The position numbers were made by a program, and so were the translations under genes. This document shows positions 36,745 through 47,029 of a DNA stretch of 64,000 nucleotides, piece by piece. How positions within the stretch are numbered: the stretch's first letter is position 1; every line of letters starts with the position of its first letter. This DNA comes from Candidatus Marimicrobium litorale (GTDB lineage: Bacteria; Pseudomonadota; Gammaproteobacteria; Pseudomonadales; Halieaceae): the NCBI RefSeq assembly GCF_026262645.1, contig NZ_SHNO01000001.1:2418001-2482000 (forward strand). The letters are read 5' to 3'. The notes under the pieces were generated by a model. The model did not search any database. It was not told where the DNA came from and was given only the letters and a program-made list of their open reading frames with translations.

Positions 36745-38013
36745 ATGAATCTAACTGACCTCAAAGCAAAACCGACACACGACCTTATCGATATCGCCAA
36801 GGAAATGGGCCTGGACAACATGGCCCGCTCCCGGAAACAGGACATCATCTTCGCAGTGCTCAAACGACACGCGAAGAGTGGCGAGGACATTTACGGCGAT
36901 GGCGTGCTGGAAATCCTGCAGGACGGCTTCGGATTTTTGCGCTCTGCCGACAGTTCCTACCTGGCCGGCCCAGATGATATTTACGTTTCTCCGAGTCAGA
37001 TACGTCGTTTCAACCTGCGCACAGGGGATACCATTTCTGGCAAGATCCGCCCCCCCAAGGACAGCGAACGCTACTTCGCGCTACTCAAGGTTGACGAGGT
37101 CAACCTGGACAAACCCGAAAACTCCAAGCACAAGATTCTGTTCGAGAACCTCACGCCTCTCTTCCCGGATCAGCGCCTGACCCTGGAACAGGGCAATGGC
37201 AGCACTGAGGATCTCACCGGACGCATCATCGACCTGGTTTCACCGATCGGCAAAGGCCAGCGCGGTCTGCTCGTAGCCCCGCCAAAAGCTGGCAAGACCA
37301 TCATGATGCAAAATATTGCCCAGGCAATCATCACCAATAACCCCGAGTGTTACATCATCGTTCTGCTGATCGATGAACGGCCAGAAGAAGTGACGGAAAT
37401 GCAGCGCTCCGTCGGTATCCGAGGGGCTGAGGTTGTCGCCTCCACCTTCGATGAACCGCCCTCGCGTCACGTTCAAGTTGCAGATATGGTGATCGAGAAA
37501 GCGAAGCGCCTGGTCGAACACAAAAAAGATGTGGTTATTTTGTTGGACTCTATCACCCGTTTGGCACGTGCCTACAATACTGTCATTCCCAGCTCCGGCA
37601 AGGTGCTGACCGGCGGTGTCGACGCCCACGCCCTGGAACGCCCGAAGCGTTTCTTTGGTGCAGCAAGAAATATCGAGGAAGGGGGTAGCCTCTCCATCAT
37701 AGCCACAGCCCTCATTGATACCGGGTCCAAAATGGACGAGGTAATCTACGAGGAGTTCAAGGGTACCGGCAACCTGGAACTGCACCTGGATCGCAAGATC
37801 GCAGAGAAGCGCGTCTACCCGGCAATAAACATCCGTCGTTCCGGCACCCGCCGCGAGGAACTGCTCACCGCTGACGACGAACTGCAGCGCATGTGGATTT
37901 TGCGCAAACTGCTGCACGGCATGGAAGACCTTCCCGCTATCGAATTCCTCTCTGACAAGCTCAAAGAAACTAAAACCAACGAGGAATTTTTCAAGTCGAT
38001 GAAGCGGAAGTAA
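36745..38013 (+). CDS. rho: Transcription termination factor Rho
   Basis: 422 residues starting [15 protein letters not shown]. The N-terminal helix bundle is followed by the cold-shock-like RNA-binding domain ([14 protein letters not shown] and [12 protein letters not shown]) and the ATPase: Walker A APPKAGKT, Walker [16 protein letters not shown], and the Q/R loops to the end. The hexameric helicase terminates untranslated transcripts. The 230-base leader before it presumably carries the autoregulatory signals known in E. coli. Confidence 0.97.
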   Translation: MNLTDLKAKPTHDLIDIAKEMGLDNMARSRKQDIIFAVLKRHAKSGEDIYGDGVLEILQDGFGFLRSADSSYLAGPDDIYVSPSQIRRFNLRTGDTISGKIRPPKDSERYFALLKVDEVNLDKPENSKHKILFENLTPLFPDQRLTLEQGNGSTEDLTGRIIDLVSPIGKGQRGLLVAPPKAGKTIMMQNIAQAIITNNPECYIIVLLIDERPEEVTEMQRSVGIRGAEVVASTFDEPPSRHVQVADMVIEKAKRLVEHKKDVVILLDSITRLARAYNTVIPSSGKVLTGGVDAHALERPKRFFGAARNIEEGGSLSIIATALIDTGSKMDEVIYEEFKGTGNLELHLDRKIAEKRVYPAINIRRSGTRREELLTADDELQRMWILRKLLHGMEDLPAIEFLSDKLKETKTNEEFFKSMKRK

Positions 38014-38186
38014 ACCGTCCAACAAGGATTCTTTGCCGGCGCGACTTATCGCGACACACCGCGCGACTGCGAATGCCGAACTCGATAACTCTCATCGCCT
38101 GATCGAACGCAAAACCGTTCTTGCGGTCACTGCCTGTCGCGGATACCTGCGGGACACAGTCGGTGTCGCCAGACCGGTTAAGCGCG

Positions 38187-38214
38187 TTTACGACACGACC
38201 ACACAAGGTATACT
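38187..38214 (+). promoter_or_regulatory. Predicted sigma-70 promoter for ubiD
   Basis: TTTACG and TATACT separated by 16 bases, 33 bases before the GTG of ubiD. The -10 is one mismatch from consensus and the -35 two. Prediction from pattern only. Confidence 0.4.
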
Positions 38215-38247
38215 GTCTCGAGCAACCGCAGACAGGACTGGCACCCA

Positions 38248-39732
38248 GTGAAGTACACCGATCTGAGAGATTTTATCAATGCGCTGGAACAGCGTGGCGA
38301 ACTGGTGCGGATCAGTACCGAGGTCGACCCCCACCTGGAAATGACCGAGATCGCCGACCGCACCTTACGTGGCGGCGGGCCTGCGTTGCTATTTGAAAAC
38401 CCCAAAGGATATTCGGTGCCGGTACTGGCGAACCTGTTCGGGACTGAAAAACGGGTAGTGCTGGGCATGGGCGGTGAAGACCTCGACGCCCTGCGCGAGA
38501 TCGGTGAGCTGCTTGCCTATCTGCGCCAACCAGAGCCACCCAAGGGAATGCGCGACCTGTTGGACAAGGCGCCCGTACTGAAAAAAGTATTGCACATGGC
38601 GCCCAAAGTCGTGCGCAATCCACCGTGCCAGTACCACGCGTTGGAGGGCGATGAGGTAGACCTGCATAAACTACCGATACAAACCTGTTGGCCGGAGGAT
38701 GCAGCACCGCTGATCACATGGCCATTGGTGATTACTCGGGGTCCCGACAAGGAACGACAAAATCTGGGTATTTACCGCATGCAGTTGCTGGGCCGCAACA
38801 AATTGATTATGCGCTGGCTGTCTCACCGAGGCGGCGCCCTGGACTTCAAGGAATGGCAACAAGCGCACCCGGGTAAACCTTATCCGGTAGCGGTAGCACT
38901 GGGTGCCGATCCCGCCACCACCCTCGGTGCCGTTACACCGGTGCCCGACAGCCTATCGGAATATGGCTTCGCTGGACTGCTACGGGGCAGTAAGACCGAG
39001 GTCGGTGAGTGCTTTACCCCCCTGTGTCGGGACCACGGGCTGCAGATACCGGCCTCGGCGGAGTACATCCTGGAAGGCTATATAGCTCCCGGGGAAGAGG
39101 CGGACGAGGGCCCCTTCGGCGATCACACAGGCTATTACAACGAGGTAGAGCGCTTCCCGGTTTTTACAGTAACAGCGGTAACACATCGGGAAAACCCTAT
39201 TTACCACAGCACCTATACCGGCCGACCGCCGGACGAACCCGCCATCCTTGGCCTGGCGCTGAACGAGGTATTCGTACCCATCCTGCAAAAGCAATTCCCG
39301 GAGATTGTGGATTTTTATTTGCCCCCTGAGGGCTGCTCCTATCGCATGGCGGTCGTTACGATTCGCAAGGAATACCCGGGGCATGCCAAACGCGTCATGT
39401 TGGGTGTCTGGTCATTCCTGCGACAATTTATGTACACCAAGTTCGTCATTGTCACTGATGAGGACGTAAATGCCCGCGACTGGAAGGACGTCATCTGGGC
39501 TCTGACCACGCGCATGGATCCGAAGCGGGACTGCGTATTCGTGGAGAATACGCCGATCGACTATCTGGATTTCGCCTCGCCGGTCTCCGGACTGGGGTCG
39601 AAGATTGGTCTCGACGCAACCAACAAGTGGCCCGGCGAGACAACGCGTGAGTGGGGACGCCCCATTCGTATGGAAAGCGAGGTCAAGGAACGTATTGATG
39701 CGATCTGGGACGAACTGGGTATCAAGCTGTAG
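38248..39732 (+). CDS. ubiD: 4-hydroxy-3-polyprenylbenzoate decarboxylase UbiD
   Basis: 494 residues, GTG start at 38248. N-terminal [33 protein letters not shown] and the later [23 protein letters not shown] are diagnostic of UbiD. It uses prenylated FMN to decarboxylate the ubiquinone precursor and needs UbiX, which is not in the window. Its 3' end overlaps the end of hemY by 11 bases, convergent. Confidence 0.95.
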   Translation: MKYTDLRDFINALEQRGELVRISTEVDPHLEMTEIADRTLRGGGPALLFENPKGYSVPVLANLFGTEKRVVLGMGGEDLDALREIGELLAYLRQPEPPKGMRDLLDKAPVLKKVLHMAPKVVRNPPCQYHALEGDEVDLHKLPIQTCWPEDAAPLITWPLVITRGPDKERQNLGIYRMQLLGRNKLIMRWLSHRGGALDFKEWQQAHPGKPYPVAVALGADPATTLGAVTPVPDSLSEYGFAGLLRGSKTEVGECFTPLCRDHGLQIPASAEYILEGYIAPGEEADEGPFGDHTGYYNEVERFPVFTVTAVTHRENPIYHSTYTGRPPDEPAILGLALNEVFVPILQKQFPEIVDFYLPPEGCSYRMAVVTIRKEYPGHAKRVMLGVWSFLRQFMYTKFVIVTDEDVNARDWKDVIWALTTRMDPKRDCVFVENTPIDYLDFASPVSGLGSKIGLDATNKWPGETTREWGRPIRMESEVKERIDAIWDELGIKL

Positions 39733-40951
39733 AAACGGATGCCTGTTTGTCGGGCAAAGGTAACGCGGGCAACGTCGGTTCCCGCGCGAGCAAGCCCTCA
39801 CGGAAATAAGCAGCCGCAATTTTGGGCTCGTCCATCGCGGTCAGTAACCGCCCCAACTCCGCACAGACCTCAGCGCTCCGATCCAGTCGATAACTGCTCT
39901 CGAAATACTCGCGCGCCTTTCCCCACAACTTATCCCGGGCAGATAACCGTCCCAGAGACAGCAGCAAAAGCGCATCCTGCGGATGGGTGGTAAGCCAGCT
40001 CTCTGCCCTTGAAAGCTGCCGTGAAGAATCTTTGCTTTCGATGAAACCATAGAGCCGCACCAGGTCTGAGTTCCACGCGTGCTTGATTGAGCGCTGCACC
40101 AACTTATCTGCCAAATCGTGTTCACCCGCCCCGATCAAGCGCGTGACATACAGCTCTATCATGGCTGCATCCCGCTGCAGGTGACGGGGCGTGCGCTGCC
40201 ACATGGCTTTCAACTGCGCGCCGTCCATCGAAGTCTTTTTCAGGCGACTGTGGAACACCTCCCTCTCCAACTTCTGAAACTCCGCGGTACTGGGCAGCTT
40301 GTGCTTTTGCAATTGCGGCAGTAATTCCTCGAGGCGATCCCAGTCCTCAAGGCCCTGATAGGCCTCGCTTAACAGTGTCAAAACGTGGGGGTGCTTGCTG
40401 ACATTGCGAGTAGCCTGGTCCAGTGCGGCGACCGCCTCCTGGTGCTCTCCCGCCTGCAGTTTCATCTCTGCAAGCGCCACCTCAAGAGCGACTGTCGCTG
40501 CCGGCTCTGCATCACCCGCCGCGCGCAGATACTCCCGGACCTTGTCGTCATCTTCCAACTGCGCGCTGGAGCGCGCAGCCAGCAGGTAATTCGCCAGCGG
40601 TGCGTCGCTGTGCTCGGCGCCCCGCAATAGTTCGCGTCGGGCGGCCGCCCAGTTGCCCTCGGTATAATTGATCAGGCCAAGGGTACTGTGACGCACGGAT
40701 TTCTTCGCCTTGCGTGAACCCAGCCAGCTCGACAGGGAACGCTGCCCCCCGACCAGGCGATAAAATAGACGCAGCAGCACAGAGAGGGCGAAGACCACAA
40801 AAATCAGCAGTAACAGGCCCACCCATAGACTCGTCTCAAACGTGTAATTGCCGTAGGCCAGCAGGACATAGCCAGGATCGGTTTCTATTACAGCCACCAG
40901 GCCAACGCCCAACAGCAGAGCGAGCAGTATAAAAACGAATAATCGACGCAT
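39722..40951 (-). CDS. hemY: HemY-type haem-biosynthesis-associated TPR protein
   Basis: 409 residues: two N-terminal membrane helices ([20 protein letters not shown] and [20 protein letters not shown]) followed by the HemY_N signature [21 protein letters not shown] and a run of TPR-like helices. It is an inner-membrane protein of uncertain function that always lies behind hemCDX in gammaproteobacteria; it is not the protoporphyrinogen oxidase of the same name. It begins three bases after hemX. Confidence 0.92.
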   Translation of the reverse strand: MRRLFVFILLALLLGVGLVAVIETDPGYVLLAYGNYTFETSLWVGLLLLIFVVFALSVLLRLFYRLVGGQRSLSSWLGSRKAKKSVRHSTLGLINYTEGNWAAARRELLRGAEHSDAPLANYLLAARSSAQLEDDDKVREYLRAAGDAEPAATVALEVALAEMKLQAGEHQEAVAALDQATRNVSKHPHVLTLLSEAYQGLEDWDRLEELLPQLQKHKLPSTAEFQKLEREVFHSRLKKTSMDGAQLKAMWQRTPRHLQRDAAMIELYVTRLIGAGEHDLADKLVQRSIKHAWNSDLVRLYGFIESKDSSRQLSRAESWLTTHPQDALLLLSLGRLSARDKLWGKAREYFESSYRLDRSAEVCAELGRLLTAMDEPKIAAAYFREGLLAREPTLPALPLPDKQASVSTA

Positions 40952-40954
40952 GGG

Positions 40955-42067
40955 CTATTGCCCGCCCTGAGACTGCGCGCGCTGATTCATTGCCGCTTCC
41001 ATGGCCCGCAGGGAACGGGAGACCTCGGGCAGTGTCTGCACCACAGTTTGGCCCGCCATTCGCGTCAACTCCGCTGACAAGGCGGTCGCTGCGGCCTCAT
41101 CTGACTGCAGAAACTGGCCGACCCAGTGCTGAGCCCGCTCAAGGCTCGCCGCATAAAGCGCCTGATTACCCGACAACAATGCGACCTGCGCCTGCTCCAG
41201 TAACATGCGCAGGTTCTGTCTTACCAGACCCTCCCACTGCGGATCCATCAGCGCTTGCACCGGCACGTCACGACGGCGAATCACCAGGTATTCTGACAAG
41301 CGAGCCAGCGCCGCCTCGTAGCCCTGGCGCAAACGCCCGCGCCACTCCTCCGCGGGTGCCGGCTTTGCCCGGTCGGGCTGACGTGGCATGTCGAAGATCA
41401 CCAGTTGCCCGGCCTGCTCAATAAGAGCAGACAGGCGCAGGTAGAGTCCCTCCACGTCAATTTTTGCTACCGCTCGCAAGGCAGCCATGTCGGCAGCTAT
41501 CGCCGCCCGCACGGCATGCAGAGTCGGATCGTCAATTTCCTGCAACACATGATCGGCCCCTTGCAACAGTGCCAGCGAAGCAGCCGGGTCGCGCGCCATC
41601 ACCAGGCGCTGGTTGGCGAGGCGCAGCAAGTGGTCGGTCTCAGACAGCAACCAACTGTTGCGGTCACTGGCGCTGAAGCGGCCCAGTTCATCCTGTAATT
41701 GGCTGACGGCCGCCTCGCGCGCTTCGATACGGCGAGTCAGGGCATCGGTTTCAGCGCGTGTTGTAGATGCTAATTTCTCGAGGGCCGAGCGCCATTCGTC
41801 ACGGGCGCGTGCCTCCATCTGCTGCAGGTCGGACTGTTCGCGTCCTACGGTCGAGTCCAGAGTTGAGAGCCGCTTGGTGAGGACCTGTTGGCGATCATAG
41901 CCCTCACGCGCCAACCAGGCGCCAGACAGTCCGAGCACAATCACCAATAGCAGCGCCAGCCATGCGAGACCCCTGCCAGAAGCTTTGGCCGGGCGCTCTG
42001 CCACGTTGGGTTCACCTGGTCGGGTGTCCGCTGCGGGCGGTTGTTCTTTGGCATCCTGATCCGTCAC
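40955..42067 (-). CDS. hemX: HemX-type membrane protein
   Basis: 370 residues with GTG start, six bases after GGAGAG. A Pro-rich cytoplasmic N-terminus precedes one membrane helix (about residues 32-52), a long coiled coil (QQMEARARDEWRSALEKL) and the HemX domain (NSWLLSETDHLLRLANQRLVMARD). In E. coli this gene was once called a uroporphyrinogen methyltransferase, but the catalytic domain is absent; its role beside HemY is structural or unknown. Third gene in hemC-hemD-hemX-hemY. Confidence 0.92.
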   Translation of the reverse strand: MTDQDAKEQPPAADTRPGEPNVAERPAKASGRGLAWLALLLVIVLGLSGAWLAREGYDRQQVLTKRLSTLDSTVGREQSDLQQMEARARDEWRSALEKLASTTRAETDALTRRIEAREAAVSQLQDELGRFSASDRNSWLLSETDHLLRLANQRLVMARDPAASLALLQGADHVLQEIDDPTLHAVRAAIAADMAALRAVAKIDVEGLYLRLSALIEQAGQLVIFDMPRQPDRAKPAPAEEWRGRLRQGYEAALARLSEYLVIRRRDVPVQALMDPQWEGLVRQNLRMLLEQAQVALLSGNQALYAASLERAQHWVGQFLQSDEAAATALSAELTRMAGQTVVQTLPEVSRSLRAMEAAMNQRAQSQGGQ

Positions 42068-42070
42068 TCG

Positions 42071-42841
42071 CTACTCTCCAGTACTGTGCAGCCAGTCCTC
42101 CAGAGCCCGCAGCATTGCCGCATCCGATGCGTTGTCTGCAACGAGCACCTCGCGACAACCTGCTTCAAGGGCCATGCGCGCAACGCGCTGTGAAGGCACT
42201 ATCACGGTTAACTTAGTGGTTTCCGCCCGGGTAAGCAATAGCCGCAGGTTGGACAACCCCTCTCCGCTACTGACCAGAATAATATCTATGTCCCAGTCAC
42301 TCAGCTGACGCAGCAATACCTCCCCGGACACTTCCGGTGGGCCACGCCGATAACAGGCCAACTCATCGACTCTCGAGCCACGTGAGGTGAGTTCACTGCG
42401 CAGAGTATCGCGACCGCCCTCCCCTTTTATTATCAGTACACGCTGACCATCAACTGCCTGCAGTGCAGGCATGGCCAGCAGTCCTTCGCTGCTCATCTCC
42501 CGGTCGGGCGTAAGCGCCTCGATACCAAAGCCTGCAAGACAACGGGCAGTGGCCTCGCCCACTGCGTAGCACCGCATGCCTGTGGGCAGCTGGGGCCAAT
42601 ACATCTCAACCTGCTCCATACCAAACCTGACGGCATTGGTGCTGACAAAGATGACATGCTGGTACTCGTCGAGCCGTTGCAAAAAACCACGCTGCTTCGG
42701 CGGGATGTCCGTCAGCGCGCGCAAGGTCAGCAGAGGCTGACTGTAAGCCTGATAGCCCTCCGACTTGAGCGCTTCACACAATGTATCCGCAGCAGCGCCT
42801 GCGGGTCGCGTCACCAGTACACAGGGCACGTCATCCGCCAT
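42071..42841 (-). CDS. hemD: Uroporphyrinogen-III synthase
   Basis: 256 residues from ATG 42841, overlapping the hemC stop by 11 bases; the longer open frame upstream is only hemC in another frame. Weakly conserved family, but [28 protein letters not shown] and [10 protein letters not shown] are typical HemD positions. It closes the linear hydroxymethylbilane from HemC into uroporphyrinogen III. Confidence 0.92.
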   Translation of the reverse strand: MADDVPCVLVTRPAGAAADTLCEALKSEGYQAYSQPLLTLRALTDIPPKQRGFLQRLDEYQHVIFVSTNAVRFGMEQVEMYWPQLPTGMRCYAVGEATARCLAGFGIEALTPDREMSSEGLLAMPALQAVDGQRVLIIKGEGGRDTLRSELTSRGSRVDELACYRRGPPEVSGEVLLRQLSDWDIDIILVSSGEGLSNLRLLLTRAETTKLTVIVPSQRVARMALEAGCREVLVADNASDAAMLRALEDWLHSTGE

Positions 42842-43763
42842 AAACGTCGGCCAGAATAGCAGCCGCACCCTGTGCGAGAAGATCATCAGCGACACTGATT
42901 CCCAGGCCCTCGGCATCCTGCGGCGAGGCATTGCCCTGCGCACGCAGCACCAGCGATCCGTCCGGTCGCCCCACCAATCCCTGCAGCAGGAGGTGCTCTT
43001 CGCCGCTGGGGAAGTCCGCATAGGCCGCAATCGGCACCTGACAACCACCTTCCAGCCGGCGATTCATGGCACGCTCGGCCGTCACACGCCAGGCCGTAGG
43101 CTGATGATGCAAAGGGGCGAGCAATTCAGTAATCGTTTCGTCTGCCTCCCGGCATTCAATACCCACCGCACCCTGCCCGCCCGCCGGAAGTGATTCATCC
43201 AGGGCAATACGTTCGGCAATGCGATGCTCAAAACCAAGGCGAATTAGACCGGCGCTGGCCAGAATAATGGCGTCGTACTCGTTTTCGTCCAACTTGCGCA
43301 ACCGCGTATTCACATTGCCGCGGAGAAAGCGGATATCGAGATCGGGGCGGCGCTGTCGCAGCTGGCACTCGCGGCGCAGACTGGAAGTACCCACCACACT
43401 GCCCTGCGGCAACTCGGTCAACGCGGCATAGCGATGACTCACAAACGCATCGGACGGATCCTCACGCTCGCAAATTACACCGAGGCGAAGGCCGGCCGGG
43501 AAGGCCATAGGCACGTCTTTCATGGAGTGCACCGCTATATCCGCACGTCCGTCGAGCAGCGCTTCCTCCAGCTCCTTGACAAACAACCCCTTGCCGCCGA
43601 TCTTCGCCAGCGGCGATTCCAGCAGCTGGTCGCCCCGAGACGTCATGCCCAGCAATTGCACATGGAGCCCAGCGTGCGCCTCTTGCAGCGCAACGCGGAC
43701 AAATTCTGCCTGCCACAATGCCAGAGGGCTCTCCCGGGTAGCGATTGTGAGCGTGCGCGGCAT
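42831..43763 (-). CDS. hemC: Hydroxymethylbilane synthase
   Basis: 310 residues, [19 protein letters not shown] at the N-terminus, [20 protein letters not shown] and [11 protein letters not shown] motifs, and the dipyrromethane cofactor cysteine in LEGGCQVP about residue 240. It joins four porphobilinogen units. It is first in the haem operon and divergent from argH with 264 bases between; the alginate regulators algZ/algR, found between these genes in Pseudomonas, are absent here. Confidence 0.96.
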   Translation of the reverse strand: MPRTLTIATRESPLALWQAEFVRVALQEAHAGLHVQLLGMTSRGDQLLESPLAKIGGKGLFVKELEEALLDGRADIAVHSMKDVPMAFPAGLRLGVICEREDPSDAFVSHRYAALTELPQGSVVGTSSLRRECQLRQRRPDLDIRFLRGNVNTRLRKLDENEYDAIILASAGLIRLGFEHRIAERIALDESLPAGGQGAVGIECREADETITELLAPLHHQPTAWRVTAERAMNRRLEGGCQVPIAAYADFPSGEEHLLLQGLVGRPDGSLVLRAQGNASPQDAEGLGISVADDLLAQGAAAILADVYGG

Positions 43764-43957
43764 GCGGCGTTTCCTTCAGTGCGGGTTGCCAATGATAGCA
43801 GTGACCCACACCGACAGCGACCGGCGCGAGAAACGGGTTCTCGCTGTCATGCGAGAAGTCGCGCCATGGGACACCCGCGCCCACCGTCGCGGGAGCAGCG
43901 CGGCGTGCAGCCCCCACCCCACACCGTGAAATTGGGGGAGGGAGTACCCCGTGAACC

Positions 43958-43966
43958 TGATATAAT
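43958..43966 (+). promoter_or_regulatory. Extended -10 promoter for argH
   Basis: TGATATAAT gives a perfect -10 with the TGn extension, 61 bases before the argH ATG. No good -35 is present at 17 bases, which extended -10 promoters do not require. Confidence 0.55.
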
Positions 43967-44027
43967 AAGCTCACTTCAATTGGGCAGGTCAGCGCCAGAC
44001 ACAGGTGGAAATACCGGAAACCGGGCC

Positions 44028-45425
44028 ATGAGCAACGATAAAGATACCAGCAAACTGTGGGGTGGACGCTTCAGCGAAGCCACCGACGCCTTCGTTCAGC
44101 GCTTTACGGCCTCCGTGGGGTACGACCAGCGTATGGCCGCTGAGGATATCGTGGGCTCCCTCGCTCACGCCCGCATGCTGACCAGTATCGGCGTACTCAG
44201 CGAGCAGGAGCTGGTGAGTATAGAAGGGGGCCTCGAACAGGTAAGCAAAGAAATCGAGAACGGCACATTCCAGTGGTCTATCGAACTGGAAGATGTGCAT
44301 ATGAATATCGAGGCACGACTCACCGAACTGATCGGCGCCGCCGGCAAGAAACTGCACACGGGGCGTTCACGTAACGACCAGGTGGCCACGGACATACGTC
44401 TTTACCTGCGCTCTGCGATAGACGCTATCGCCGGCGAGTTAACACGCCTGCAGCGGGGCACGATTACGCTAGCGGCGGCCAACACCGAGACGATCATGCC
44501 CGGGTTTACCCATTTGCAAACGGCACAGCCTGTTGTCTTCGGGCACCATCTGCTGGCCTGGAACGAGATGCTGGAGCGGGACTACGGACGTCTCATGGAT
44601 TGCCGTGCGCGCCTCAACCAATCACCGCTGGGTGCCGCGGCACTGGCCGGCACCAGCTACCCCATCAAGCGGGAGCAAACAGCGGCCGCACTGGGCTTTG
44701 ACAAGCCGACGGAGAATTCTCTCGATTCCGTATCGGATAGAGATTTTGCCATCGAATTCTGTGCTTTTGCAGCCCTCTTGATGACCCATCTGTCGCGCAT
44801 GTCCGAGGAAATGATCCTGTGGGCCTCGGTCCAGTTTGGCTTTATCGACCTGCCCGACCGATTCTGTACCGGATCGTCAATCATGCCACAGAAGAAAAAT
44901 CCCGATGTGCCAGAAGTCGTGCGGGGCAAAACAGGCCGCGTCAACGGGCACCTGGTATCCCTGCTGACGCTGATGAAGAGCCAGCCGCTGGCGTACAACA
45001 AGGACAACCAGGAAGACAAGGAGCCCCTCTTCGATACAGTGGACACGGTGTTGGACGCCCTGCGCGCCTTCGCCGACCTGGTGCCTGCCATGCGTCCTAA
45101 TGAAGAGACCATGCGAGAGGCGGCGCGCGCAGGGTTTTCTACCGCAACAGACCTCGCAGACTATCTGGTGCGGCGGGGGCTGCCCTTCCGGGACGCCCAC
45201 GAGGTGGTCGGTGCGGCCGTGGCGCACTGCATTGAAACAGGCCTGGACCTCCCCGAGCTTGATATCGCAACGCTGAAAGGCTTCTGTCCAAACGTAGCGG
45301 AAGACGTATTCGACGTCCTGACGCTGGAGGGCTCGGTCGCCGCGCGCAACCACCTCGGCGGCACCGCACCCGAGCAGGTCAAGGCGGCGGCAAAACGGGC
45401 GACGAAGCGGTTGGACTCGCGCTGA
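44028..45425 (+). CDS. argH: Argininosuccinate lyase
   Basis: 465 residues from ATG 44028; the upstream open frame is shadow. [10 protein letters not shown] at the start, [12 protein letters not shown], and the fumarase-superfamily signature [11 protein letters not shown] (282-292) with the catalytic serine loop identify ArgH. It splits argininosuccinate into arginine and fumarate. It stands at its own promoter, convergent with the DUF3187 gene. Confidence 0.96.
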   Translation: MSNDKDTSKLWGGRFSEATDAFVQRFTASVGYDQRMAAEDIVGSLAHARMLTSIGVLSEQELVSIEGGLEQVSKEIENGTFQWSIELEDVHMNIEARLTELIGAAGKKLHTGRSRNDQVATDIRLYLRSAIDAIAGELTRLQRGTITLAAANTETIMPGFTHLQTAQPVVFGHHLLAWNEMLERDYGRLMDCRARLNQSPLGAAALAGTSYPIKREQTAAALGFDKPTENSLDSVSDRDFAIEFCAFAALLMTHLSRMSEEMILWASVQFGFIDLPDRFCTGSSIMPQKKNPDVPEVVRGKTGRVNGHLVSLLTLMKSQPLAYNKDNQEDKEPLFDTVDTVLDALRAFADLVPAMRPNEETMREAARAGFSTATDLADYLVRRGLPFRDAHEVVGAAVAHCIETGLDLPELDIATLKGFCPNVAEDVFDVLTLEGSVAARNHLGGTAPEQVKAAAKRATKRLDSR

Positions 45426-45441
45426 GACGCGCGATCAGTGC

Positions 45442-46449
45442 CTAGTCCCGGCTGGGGCGATAGCGCAGACCGGCCTGAAAGGTGACATCCGGAGCAGTTT
45501 CCACCCGGATATCCTCGATAACGCTGATCTCTGCAGACCAGTGCGGAGTGAACTGCCAACGCGTACCCACGGTCAACATGACCGCGTCATCGCCCACACC
45601 GGTAATCTCGCTATCCAGCGGGGCACGGTTCGCGTCCAGCTGGACCAGCACTGACCAACGCGTGGCAACTCGCCAGTCCATGGTAAGACCGGCAAACCAG
45701 AGGTCACGGTGCTGCAAATCCTCTACGACGTCACTCTCTCCCGCTCTCAGGTAACCAACCTGAGCGTGCCAGGCGAGGGGAAGCTGCGACAGGTGGTCGC
45801 CGGAAAAGCGCAGTGCAACGAACGCATCATCCGCGCCGCTGCCAGTAAATTCGTCGTCATCACCTGTACCGAACTTATACCCCAACACCAGACTGGCCGC
45901 GGCTTTTTCATCGCTGTGAAACGCCCAATTGGCAGACAGGCTGACATCGCCAATCCCGGATGCACTGTCCTGCAGACTGAAGCCACCCTGTGGTGAAAGA
46001 TAGCGGTAATCCAGCTGATCGCGCGGTACATCAGAGCGGCCGCCGTCTGACATACCCCACAAGTCGTGCCAGTCATCAATCAGTCGATCCAGATCACCGC
46101 CGCTCTGATCCACCCAGGGAACCTCTAACTGCACATCCCAACTGTCTGCCAGGCCGTAGCGTATCTCCAGTGCAAACCGCTGGGTCTCGCCGTCCAGATT
46201 GAGAAACTCATCGCCCTTGCCGTCGTTGACATAATGACTGGCTACACTGGCGTGCAACGCGCCGGCAAAAGCACCTCGCGGTGTGGCGCGGGCATCACGC
46301 TGGGAGGGCAGACCAAACAACCCTGTTACCGGGCTCAGGTTCTTAGCGTAAAGTGGTTCGCTGGCCACTGCCGGCCAGGACACTCCCAGCGCTAGCAGGC
46401 CGCAGCTCAGGGCACGCGATAATGAGGAATAATCGTTACTGCCACGCAA
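45442..46449 (-). CDS. DUF3187 family outer-membrane-type protein
   Basis: 335 residues from TTG 46449, seven bases after AGGGAGGGG. This start exposes a signal peptide (ALSCGLLALGVSWPAVA, cleavage before SEPLY); farther upstream the frame only shadows cyaY. The mature part is a series of amphipathic beta strands with alternating aromatic residues ending in FQAGLRYRPSRD, so a beta-barrel in the outer membrane is likely. It overlaps the cyaY stop by 14 bases and is probably co-translated. Function unknown (DUF3187). Confidence 0.82.
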   Translation of the reverse strand: MRGSNDYSSLSRALSCGLLALGVSWPAVASEPLYAKNLSPVTGLFGLPSQRDARATPRGAFAGALHASVASHYVNDGKGDEFLNLDGETQRFALEIRYGLADSWDVQLEVPWVDQSGGDLDRLIDDWHDLWGMSDGGRSDVPRDQLDYRYLSPQGGFSLQDSASGIGDVSLSANWAFHSDEKAAASLVLGYKFGTGDDDEFTGSGADDAFVALRFSGDHLSQLPLAWHAQVGYLRAGESDVVEDLQHRDLWFAGLTMDWRVATRWSVLVQLDANRAPLDSEITGVGDDAVMLTVGTRWQFTPHWSAEISVIEDIRVETAPDVTFQAGLRYRPSRD

Positions 46450-46756
46450 AATATACCCCTCCCTGTGCACGCATCTGCTCCACCACAAAAGGTCGAAACA
46501 ACTGGCCATCGCGGGTATTACGCCAGTCGTCGACCGCCTCGTCAAAACAGAAATGAAAGCCCCCGGAGCGGGCCGCAAGCCAGAGCTGGCGCGTCGGGGG
46601 CTGTCGGCTGAATACCAGTTGCGTCCCGTTCTCGAAGGTGACCGTGAGCACCCCTCCCCCAGCCACATAGTCGAGATCCTCTTCAACCTCGTCGAGCGCC
46701 AGTTCCAACGCCTCAAATACACTGTCCACTGCCTCATTAAATTCAGATTCTTCCAC
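46436..46756 (-). CDS. cyaY: Frataxin-like iron donor CyaY
   Basis: 106 residues, the length of E. coli CyaY. The acidic helix EALELALDEVEEDLDYV and the strand TVTFENGTQLVFSRQPPTRQLW followed by GFHF are the frataxin fold and iron-binding ridge. It modulates iron-sulfur cluster assembly. Divergent from lptM-lysA by 99 bases, a conserved arrangement. Confidence 0.93.
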   Translation of the reverse strand: MEESEFNEAVDSVFEALELALDEVEEDLDYVAGGGVLTVTFENGTQLVFSRQPPTRQLWLAARSGGFHFCFDEAVDDWRNTRDGQLFRPFVVEQMRAQGGVYFAWQ

Positions 46757-46797
46757 GTCATTCCGCCAAAGTGTGCACTATTCAATGATAAGCGGTG

Positions 46798-46827
46798 TTA
46801 GCGCCCCTTACTAGCGGGCGGTATAAT
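46798..46827 (+). promoter_or_regulatory. Predicted promoter for lptM-lysA
   Basis: Perfect -10 TATAAT at 46822-46827 and a weak -35 (TTAGCG) 18 bases upstream; 28 bases before the lptM ATG. Confidence 0.5.
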
Positions 46828-46855
46828 TTGCAGCATATGACACCGGACTAATGCC

Positions 46856-47014
46856 ATGCGCCTTACAATCACAGCCCCCCTTATCGCTGTCGTAATCTAC
46901 TTCCTCACCGGATGTGGGCAGACCGGGCCGCTTTATATGCCAAAAGAGGAAACACCCAAGCCTCCCGGGGCTGCGGCGGTCGAAAGCCCCAACCCGTTGA
47001 CCAAGACGTCTTGA
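46856..47014 (+). CDS. lptM: LptM (YifL-type) small lipoprotein
   Basis: 52 residues. A signal peptide ends in the lipobox LTGC and is followed by GQTGPLYMP, the hallmark of LptM/YifL (usual form GQKGPLYLP). In E. coli it helps the LptD outer-membrane translocon form its native disulfides. It begins a row lptM-lysA-dapF-DUF484-xerC-HAD conserved in gammaproteobacteria. Short length makes it easy to miss. Confidence 0.92.
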   Translation: MRLTITAPLIAVVIYFLTGCGQTGPLYMPKEETPKPPGAAAVESPNPLTKTS

Positions 47015-47029
47015 ACGGGGAGCGACACA

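Noticed and set aside
37240-38025. Open frame of 261 codons opposite rho
   Set aside because: rho is conserved along its whole length; the reverse frame has no recognisable domain.
42842-43048. Extension of hemD by 69 codons
   Set aside because: It is hemC sequence in another frame; HemD motifs begin only after ATG 42841.
43434-44027. N-terminal extension of argH by 198 codons
   Set aside because: It runs antisense to hemC and through the promoter region; ArgH family starts at [10 protein letters not shown], matching ATG 44028.
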